The notes beneath the pieces were generated by a model. That model searched no databases and was not told the DNA's origin. It saw only the letters and a program-made list of their open reading frames with translations. A program made the translations under genes and the position numbers. A DNA stretch of 64,000 nucleotides, taken from positions 434,001 through 498,000 of the forward strand of contig MCFL01000007.1 of assembly GCA_002102555.1 (NCBI GenBank), read 5' to 3'. This stretch comes from Catenaria anguillulae PL171. Taxonomy: Eukaryota > Blastocladiomycota > Blastocladiomycetes > Blastocladiales > Catenariaceae. Positions 56,773 to 64,000 of the stretch are shown here, piece by piece. Each line of letters starts with the position of its first letter. Position 1 is the first letter of the stretch.

Positions 56773-59700
56773 CTACACTTGCGGAACCGAAGGTGCTGGC
56801 GTATGCAAGTCATTCCCTCCAGTGACGCCACCTGCATTTGCGTCGCTGGCCGCGGTCGCAGCCGCCACGTTCCCGACCGAAGTCCGTGACGGTGTTTTCC
56901 GGAGCGCACCGTGATGCTCCTCGACCGATCCGGGCGACGCAACCAGCGGTGTCCCCGCAAACGAGGGTTTTCTGGGCGGCAATGCCGGCAACGGGTGGGC
57001 GTGCAGAGATTGCGTGTACTGCTGCGGTTGCACTTGTGGTGGCGCCACGGGGCACTCGCTTGCTGTCGCCGTTGCAACCTCGGTCAATGAACCCGACCGA
57101 CTTGCATGTGCCGGAGCCGGCACGGCCGATGCGTGTCCATCTGTTGGCGTCGTCCCACCCGATCCCCCGCCACTCCCACTTCCGCCCTTGACATGGCCCC
57201 ACAAGTCCTTGGCCTTGCCTACGACCGCCGCCGCTATCCTGCCGCCCGATTTCACACTGCCCGACGAGCTGGCCGTGGACGCATTTGTCAGCGTGCGCCC
57301 GGGTGCTGGCGGAAGCACGGCATATTGCCCGTCGGACGACGACCGCGCGTGGCCCTGTAACCCACCCAAGCGCTTGCTGGTGCCCGACGACGACCCGCTC
57401 GAGTTGGACTGGACGCTTTCGTTGGAACCTGAGTTGGCGTTTGCGTTGTTGGTGCCGAGACTCACGAGTCCAGAGATGGAGTCGTGTGAGATGGACGTGG
57501 GCATAATGGGGGTGCCGTGAAGCTGTGAGACCGAGTGATGTGCTGAGGTGCGCGGCGACCAGGCGACGGGCGCGGACGAGGATGGGTCAGAGAGGACAGT
57601 GATGGGTTGTGTAGACGTGTGCGTATGCACAATCATTGGGTTTGGGTGTGTCGCAAGAGTGTCGTTGGACGACAGTGCAGAGGAGTGGGACGTGTGGAGG
57701 GCTGGCGGGATTGGGTTGGTCAATGTGTCATTGGAAAGGCCGCGGACGGATCCAGGTGGGTGGCCGGACGAGGAATCAGCATCGGTTGCTGGGGGAATCG
57801 GCGACGAGGTGCCACCCGTCGGGTGCGATGCAGCTGCAGAGGCAGGCGACGATGCTGCACTATTTGCTGGAGCCGAGCTGTTTCCCCGCCGCCTTGAAAA
57901 GATCTTGGACAGCTTTCCGCCAGTCCCACTGCCGCCGCCGGTCGCATGCGATACGCCGCTCCCCACCTCAACGCTCCCGGAGGCATGCATCCCCGTCTCG
58001 GCCGTCGTAGTAGGAACACTCAGGGCAGCTGACATGGAACCGGTGACAGATGCCGATGCAGGCGCCGAACTGGTGCTTGATGCCGCCGATGTCGCCGCTG
58101 GAGCGGTCGACACGCCCAAGTTTTGGTTTGACCCGGAATGGCTCCTGTGCAGCTGCGGCTGCCCCGCGGACCCTACTGGCGCTCCCTGATGCAATCCGGC
58201 CGAGCCCATGACCGCCGCCATGTTTGCGCTCCCGTCCGCATGGAATGGATTAATCTTGTCGCCCGTGGGTTCGACCGACGCAGCACGCCGGAATAGGTTG
58301 TTGATGCGTCTTGCACCTGCGGCGGCCTTGGCCGCAGCTGCTGCACCACTCCCGCCGTTTGATGATCCACCCGCTGCAGTTGACCCGACATTGGGGGGCG
58401 CCCCACTCGAGGCACTGGCCGTTGTCGAAGATCCAGGAGGCGCCAGCATGGTCTGCGACGCATTGGGTCCCGCTGACATGGCAATCATGTTGGACGAATT
58501 GCCCGGCGAGTTGCTCTTTTTGAACCCGGGAATTCCGCGGCGGCGTTTCTTTTCACTCGTGACGTTTGGCGATGCGCCCGTGCTCACGCCCGCAGCGGCC
58601 GCACTCGATGACTCGTGGCCAAATGCCGCTGCGCCCTCGACACTGCCCATGAAGTTGCCCTCGCCGTCGTCAACCCCCGCGTTTGCGTTGCCGTTGTTGC
58701 GCTTGAACAGACCGCCGGCCCATTGCTTTGCCCATCCGACGCGCTGCTTGATGTTGCGCTTGGCCATTTGCACATTAATTTTGCGCGAGTTTTTCATAAA
58801 GTAGAGCAAGAGGCATGTAGAGAGGACGAGCAGGACGATAAAGGCGTCGAACGAACAGTAGCGCATGATGATGGTGTAGGTCGAGAGCATGGTGATGAGG
58901 CGACGGCGTTGGCGGACCAGGTGAGTTTCGCGCAACACTGATTGTGGCCGATGTCATGTGAGTGAAGAGAGTTGAGCAGAACAGTAAAAATCAAGATATA
59001 CACACCGCTGAAGGAAGCTTTGGACCCACTTCCGGACCGCTGCGCCAGATTGCCTTGTGAGCCGCTGCTGGCTGCTGGAGGTCCACCTTCAACCACAGGC
59101 GCGCCGGCCGGGTACGTGAGGAGTTGCAAGTACACGATTGGGTTGAGCCAATTGATGGTGTTTTCGTTGACCTGGCCCAGATTGGTAATGGTCGGCAGTG
59201 GCAATTGGCTGGCAGTCACAATGATCCAATCACGCAGAGCAGGAAACGGGCCACCCAATACAGCAATGCCCGCAGCAACTGGGACAGTCGCAGGTTGCGG
59301 TGCGCCGAATGAAGAAGAAGCCACGCCGCCTGCAGCAAGAGTCGAGTTTCCGGCACCCGAGGTCAATGCGGCAGCGGCCAATTGCGTCGCAGGCGGCAAC
59401 GCCGCTACCGCCGAGCTATCGTGTGTTGCTACCGTCCGCAACGGCCCCAGTCCAGCCATTGCAGCCGAAGAAGACCATGATGACGACGTATTCGTTGGCT
59501 GGCTCTCATTCGACGACCCAGAAATCGGCCTACCACCACCATTCGCGTTTCTTTTCGCCGGCGACGCTGTCCCAGCCCCTGCTCCACTTGCGAATCCACC
59601 AAATCCAAACAGCCCCAACATGCCCGATGCCTCGTCTTCGTCGTCATCGCCCACCATCATGAGCTCGGGATCGCTGGGCATGTCGTCCTCATCGTCGCCG

Positions 59701-60110
59701 CCGCCACCGTGTGCGTCAGGATCCATGTCATCGTGGCTGTCTTGGTCGCCATCGTCATACATGAGCATACCGGCATCCGAGTCGGCAGGGAGCATGTGGG
59801 AATGCTGGTCGTGGTCGTGATTGGGGTACCGGAGATGGCGGAGCATTTGCTGGTAGGTCTGGCGGGCTTGTGGGTGAGCGTGCGACTGATTGGATTGGGG
59901 GTGCGGTTGCGATGCGCGATGGGGCGAAGTCGGAGCAGAGGCTGAGCTCGAGGATGATGAGAGGAAGGCCATGAGGGGATTGCTGAGGCGGCGAGCATGC
60001 GATGATCCCGATCCCGATGATGCGGGTGCGGATGTCGTATTGGAGTTGCCGTTGGTGTGTTGATGATGTTGTGGTTGTTGACTTGAACTCGATGACTGCG
60101 GGTCCATCAT
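56773..60110 (-). CDS. Large low-complexity membrane protein, unknown
   Basis: Two exons, 60110-59006 and 58937-56773 (68-bp intron), giving 1089 residues. The N-terminal half is Ser/His/Gly/Asp-rich, with an acidic region of DDD and GGGGDDEDD runs. An ordered segment follows: DWIIVTASQLPLPTITNLGQVNENTINWLNPIVYLQLL. Just after the intron comes a strong membrane helix (YCSFDAFIVLLVLSTCLLLYFM) followed by a basic patch, KNSRKINVQMAKRNIKQR. The remaining 600 residues are Ser/Ala/Gly/Thr-rich with short basic motifs such as KLSKIFSRRRG and RRINNLFRRA. I do not recognise a family. The layout suggests a single-pass protein with a long disordered cytosolic tail. Confidence 0.78.
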
Positions 60111-60489
60111 TATGTTTTGCTGTCATGCATGAATGGGTGAAAATTGGCAGGTTCGCCGAAGTGTGAGTTGGCGATGCCGATGCTCTTGAATCAAGGGCGA
60201 GCGGGCCAACACCAAACAGAGCCTCTGAAAACGGGAGAGAGAGCAGGAATTCGGTGTCGTCAAATGGGATAATGCTCGGTATTGCTTGAGCTTTCAATGC
60301 ATACTTTGTGGAATACTTCATGGCAGGTCGCTGACGTTGTTCGGTCGTCATTCATCGTTTCCATTAATGCTTTCCGCGAACGAATGCCGAAGCCAACGCC
60401 AATGAACCTGGAAGCTGGGTTTTTACAGAGATTGATTTCAGCCGGGCTCGTCCGGTGAGCCACACTATGTACAATGGGGCAACAAAGTC
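60111..60489. other. Intergenic, nothing recognised
   Basis: It contains the upstream region of the large membrane protein (-). The end is the 3' flank of the next minus-strand gene. Confidence 0.5.
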
Positions 60490-61467
60490 CTATACTCCGC
60501 CATAAACAGCCTGTATCACATTCACTACTACAGCTTCACTTTCGCCCGCATCATTCCCAAACGTCCCCCGTCCGCTGCCTCCTCGTATCGCTTCATGGCT
60601 CCCGCTCGCAGTCGCAATCCCACCAGAGGTGGCCACACTTCTTCCACTCGCGAGCTCTCTGGTCACCCTGACCCTTTTCATCGCCATCTCAAATGCCTCA
60701 TTCTCCTTTTTGGCCAGCTGCGCATTGATGGATCGGGCACGTTCACGTGCCTGGACAAACCGCTGCCAAGCAGCCTCGTAAATGACAGCGCGCGACGGCT
60801 GTGGCGATTCTTTTGTTTCGACTGGATGAAGACATTTGGTTGGTGAAAGGCTGTGGGAACGCGATGGCTGAGCTCGAGAAGTGTTGCCACGTTGCTTGGC
60901 ACCAGTTAGAATTGGAGACGCTGTCGCAAGTCGCGGCGGAGAAGCTGTTCCAAGGCGAGGGACTGATTTGGATCGAGCGCTGTGCTGTTTCTCAAACGTG
61001 ACCGTTCCTGGTCGCACCGGCATATCAATTCGGAGCTCAACTATGGATCCGCGCTCTAAGGCATAGTCTTTTTGGTATTTGTTGTGTTTTCGCGGCGTTT
61101 CGCTCGATCCGACATGGACGCTACGCCCACGCGACGATGCTTTGGGAGAACTCGCCAAGTTCTGAGCTGCCGTTGTCTTTCTTGGTAATGGGGCAACCTT
61201 GGAATTACTGGTGGTGGTTCCACGTGGTGCAATGCGAGGCATGGATATGCTTCGCTTGCTGGTTTGAATAGCCATTTCGCGACCTGTTATCGAAGCAACA
61301 GAATCGGTGCGTGAAGCCTTGACTGTGGATAGCGCTTTGGCTTTCGTTCGACCTCGATCTCTTTTGGACTGGCTGCTTTTCGTGGGCAGGACCGTCTCTG
61401 AGCCGGTTGCGAGGCACTCGCTTGAATCAGGGGCGGGATGGTCAACTGATCGCTCGTGTTGGACCAT
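60490..61467 (-). CDS. Basic Ser-rich protein of unknown function
   Basis: Single open exon of 325 residues from the ATG at 61467; an upstream exon cannot be excluded. It is rich in Ser, Arg, Lys and Thr, with short repeats of SRSKSVPR and SHSLSPTK type (possible phosphorylation sites). It has one ordered segment, RGSIVELRIDMPVRPGTVTF, and a helical stretch AAWQRFVQARERARSINAQL with KKENEAFEMAMKRVRV. It has no membrane segment. The composition suggests a nuclear or cytoskeletal protein, but I cannot assign it. Confidence 0.65.
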   Translation of the reverse strand: MVQHERSVDHPAPDSSECLATGSETVLPTKSSQSKRDRGRTKAKALSTVKASRTDSVASITGREMAIQTSKRSISMPRIAPRGTTTSNSKVAPLPRKTTAAQNLASSPKASSRGRSVHVGSSETPRKHNKYQKDYALERGSIVELRIDMPVRPGTVTFEKQHSARSKSVPRLGTASPPRLATASPILTGAKQRGNTSRAQPSRSHSLSPTKCLHPVETKESPQPSRAVIYEAAWQRFVQARERARSINAQLAKKENEAFEMAMKRVRVTRELASGRSVATSGGIATASGSHEAIRGGSGRGTFGNDAGESEAVVVNVIQAVYGGV

Positions 61468-61767
61468 CTTAAGCTTGGCTTGTGACCGATAGATTGCATG
61501 GGGAGGGAGAATATTGATTCAATTCGGATGATGATTCCTTCTCGTCGCTGTGTTGGCAAAGGTCAAGTCGCAAGCGCAATCAACCCCTCCGACCGCGCAA
61601 GCAAGTGCAGACACATCACACACACGTCAAAGAACACGTGCATGGCTCGACTGGTTGCTTGGCCGATCCCAATTCTCGTTCGAATTCCGGCGTGGTATAT
61701 TTACATCTATGTGCAACTGAACTCTCTGCCATGTAATGCACAGGGCCATATCAAGCACTTGCCGCAA
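61468..61767. other. Divergent intergenic region
   Basis: 300 bases between the basic protein (-) and the OS-9 gene (+). No motif stands out. Confidence 0.5.
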
Positions 61768-63439
61768 ATGTCTCAAGTCCGTATCATGTCGCCACCATCA
61801 ACGGCTGCAGCAGCGCCATCGCGACGCCGTATTGCGGCATCCTCATGGCGCCTCCCATGTCTAGTGCTGCTGCTGGCAATCACTCTTCCGGCCGTGACGA
61901 CACTTAACCTGCACGAAAACCCATTGGATGATCCGCTTGGCATGCCTGCTTTCGACCTTGATCTATTTGCGAGCGCCGTGACTGCCGACGTACAATCTGT
62001 TTCTGTACCCCCAAGCGTCATTTTCGCCGCCTCACTCACTTCGCGCGACGCTTGGGATCCCGTCATGTGTACATATGTCTCTGTTCAATAACAGCAAATC
62101 AAATCCGTCCCGAAAGACGAAATACTCGTCTCGCCCTCGGGCATCTCATTCTACTGCCCTCGTCCGGCCTACGACCCGGCCTCGCCGCACACGCCCGCGA
62201 CAGCCGCCACGTCGGACCCGCGCACCCAAGAACAAGTGATTGCCGACGCCATGCGGCTGCTCAAGCCGCTCGCAAAGCAGCCGTGCCTGTCGATTGAGCA
62301 GGGCTGGTGGCGGTACGACTACTGCCACGAGCGGCGTGTGAGCCAGATTCACGAGTTTGGCGAAAAGGTGCCGCCCGCAAAGTACGTCCTGGGCCAATAT
62401 GCTCGCGGTGAGGACAAGCCCGAGCTGCATGTCAAGGCCGGCAAGCGGTATGTGAGTGTGCGGTACCGCGGCGGGGATGTGTGTGATGAGACGGGGCGCC
62501 CGAGGACGGTCGAGATTCAAGTATGTTTTCGGATGATTCGTTTGTTTCGGAAATCATCACACACAGAGTCGAGGGGTTCTCACAGTTCATGCCATATGAC
62601 TCGCTCAACAGTACCACTGCTCGGAATCCGCAACCACAGATCGCCTTTCGCTCGTTCAAGAAACAGCTCTGTGCAACTACCATGTGACGCTCTTTTCCCC
62701 ACGTCTATGCGCCGACCCTGCCATGGCCAAACCCAAATCGTCCCTTGTCCATACGCAATCGTGCCATCTGGTCGTGGACAACAAGGAATCGATTGGCATT
62801 TGGGCCCGCGAGCCCAGGGCGTACCTGCAGCACATGAAGCTGGGAGTACTTGGCGCAGACGCGTTTTTACCCCGGTCGGTGCTCTTGCCACCACGCGGCT
62901 CGTCGCTTGACCGCGCAAAGGCCAGGGTTAAAGCGTCGGCGGCAGCTGCGGCAGCAGGTGCGGTCGACACGCCGCCTGGGTTGACGCCGCGCAAGTTGAC
63001 AGGAGAGCGTGGGGAGGGCACAAAGCGGATGGGCGCGCCGGCAACGACATCGGCCGACGCGCAAGAGTCGACGAGTCCGCCGGCGGCCAAGCACAAGCGC
63101 GTCGTCAAGGGCGGCGAGGAGCAGCCTCCGGCCTTGTCCGACATGCTTGTTGAAATAGCCGAGTCGCTGATTCGCAAGTACAAGGATCAGAGCAGCGAAC
63201 CGGACAAGCGCAAGGTGCCCGCGGCTGTCGCACAGGGTGAGGATGAGGCGCCGCAACTGTACATTGTCACCGAGGATGGTGTGGTGCCATTGGATTCGTG
63301 GAAAGGAGATGAGGATCGTGAGGAAGGCGCGGAGGCTGCAGGCGACGGCGTCGGGGTGACGGGAAAGGACTCCGAGGGGGAGGACGTGGATGGATTGGAA
63401 CCAGAGAGTCCGTTGTTGTTTGGCGAAGTACCGATTTGA
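61768..63439 (+). CDS. OS-9/Yos9 ER lectin (ERAD), MRH domain
   Basis: Three exons: 61768-61989, 62095-62520 and 62612-63439, about 491 residues. The first intron's donor is uncertain; GTACAA at 61990 is phase-correct. A signal peptide (LPCLVLLLAITLPAVTT) is followed by LNLHENPLDDPLGMP, as in Yos9 proteins. The MRH domain is clear: CLSIEQGWWRYDYCHERRVSQ, YVLGQYARGE, VSVRYRGGDVCDETGRPR, then YHCSE and CNYHVTLFSPRLC after the second intron. The QGWW, R and E/Y positions that bind trimmed mannose are visible. The protein reads glycans on misfolded ER proteins and passes them to the Hrd1-Sel1 complex. The C-terminal 200 residues are charged and disordered, with no HDEL-type signal. Confidence 0.92.
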
Positions 63440-64000
63440 GGACGAGAGCTATGACATACAAGGTCTTGCTCCCTCCCCAAGCTTGAGGCCCATGGCATGT
63501 TCCAGAAGCCGGATTCCATTGGGCTGGTGAAACAGGGGCATCCAATCTTTAAACGTGTTAATTTCACACGAATGATGAAACATCATTGTTCTGGATCCAC
63601 TGGCTCCCACGTGGTCCCCGCATGAATCAATTCAGCGTGTGGCGTCGATCGAGGAAATCGATTGGTGCGATCTAGCAGATCAAGGACCTTGTGACTTTTG
63701 GGTGTGCGCGGGCTGGGGCGTGAATCATCACATCATTTGAACCTTCACGCGTCCAATGCAAGTCCCTGAGAACTTGTTGCAGTAATCCACATCAACCAAG
63801 GACAACTGGGAGGATGGAGCAAGAGGCGCTAGTATCCGTCTCGGGTCGTTGGGCAGAGACTGCACGGTATTGAAACCTCATTGGCTTCTTGGCGCCAGCG
63901 AGGGCTTGTCACGCTGGTTGTATACGTAGTAGGGGTGCCAGACAGCTCGTGGCGGTTGAGGGCTCATGGTGAAGCGTTTGAGTTGCAATGCAATTGCACC
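63440..64000. other. Right edge, nothing recognised
   Basis: 560 bases after the OS-9 stop with no convincing ORF, repeat or RNA gene. It may contain the start of a neighbouring gene beyond the window. Confidence 0.5.

Noticed and set aside
62062-62094. 33-bp first intron for OS-9 using donor GTCATG
   Set aside because: Too short and a poor donor. GTACAA at 61990 gives the same phase and a Yos9-like protein.

Overview
The window is eukaryotic and compact, most likely from a zoosporic early-diverging fungus; Blastocladiomycota is my guess, made without a database search. Genes are GC-rich and carry short spliceosomal introns, mostly 64-92 bp, with GTRNGT donors, YAG acceptors and often a CTGAC or CTAAC branch site. 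Fungal families are present: a Zn2Cys6 regulator, an Srk1/Rck2-type kinase, an LPMO-like chitin-binding secreted protein and Tim8. A kinesin-9 (KIF6/KIF9 type) points to a lineage that still builds a flagellum.

Layout. 1-552: 3' end of a secreted CAP/SCP protein. 1.56-2.46 kb: decayed coding sequence. 3.3-12.6 kb: Tel1/ATM kinase, complete, four exons. 12.8-15.4 kb: Srk1/Rck2-like kinase. 15.6-18.1 kb (-): cytochrome b561 / cytochrome b5 / FAD-NAD reductase fusion. 18.6-20.5 kb: kelch-like membrane protein. 21.1-23.2 kb (-): C2H2 factor with one frame break at a C4 run. 26.6-29.5 kb: kinesin-9. 29,533-37,363: a 7.83-kb two-gene hAT transposon. 38.5-42.2 kb: Zn2Cys6 regulator. 42.6-53.8 kb: Tim8, the LPMO-like protein, a p24 receptor, an ARMT1/DUF89 protein, a TMEM170-like protein, a large helical unknown and cytosolic glutamyl-tRNA synthetase. 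54.0-56.1 kb: MULE-type transposase gene. 56.8-61.5 kb (-): two unknown low-complexity proteins. 61.8-63.4 kb: OS-9/Yos9 ERAD lectin.

Main discovery. The hAT element lies in the last exon of the kinesin-9 gene. It has an exact 8-bp target duplication (ACAGTGCC), near-perfect inverted ends beginning TAGACTTGCCAC, and clusters of an AATACTG word near both ends. The TAG of its left end falls in frame and is now the kinesin stop codon; the displaced 74 C-terminal codons and the old stop survive intact beyond the right end. The element carries a hAT transposase on + and, divergently on -, a three-exon gene of unknown family. Between them lie 193-bp tandem repeats. Both genes have long introns holding AAGTCTTC/GAAGACTT hairpins.

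A caution runs through the window: several genes need single-base frame corrections, often at homopolymers (C4, A3, T6, T10), in host genes and transposons alike. Base-calling error in the assembly is the simplest cause, so these breaks should not be read as pseudogenisation without read-level evidence.
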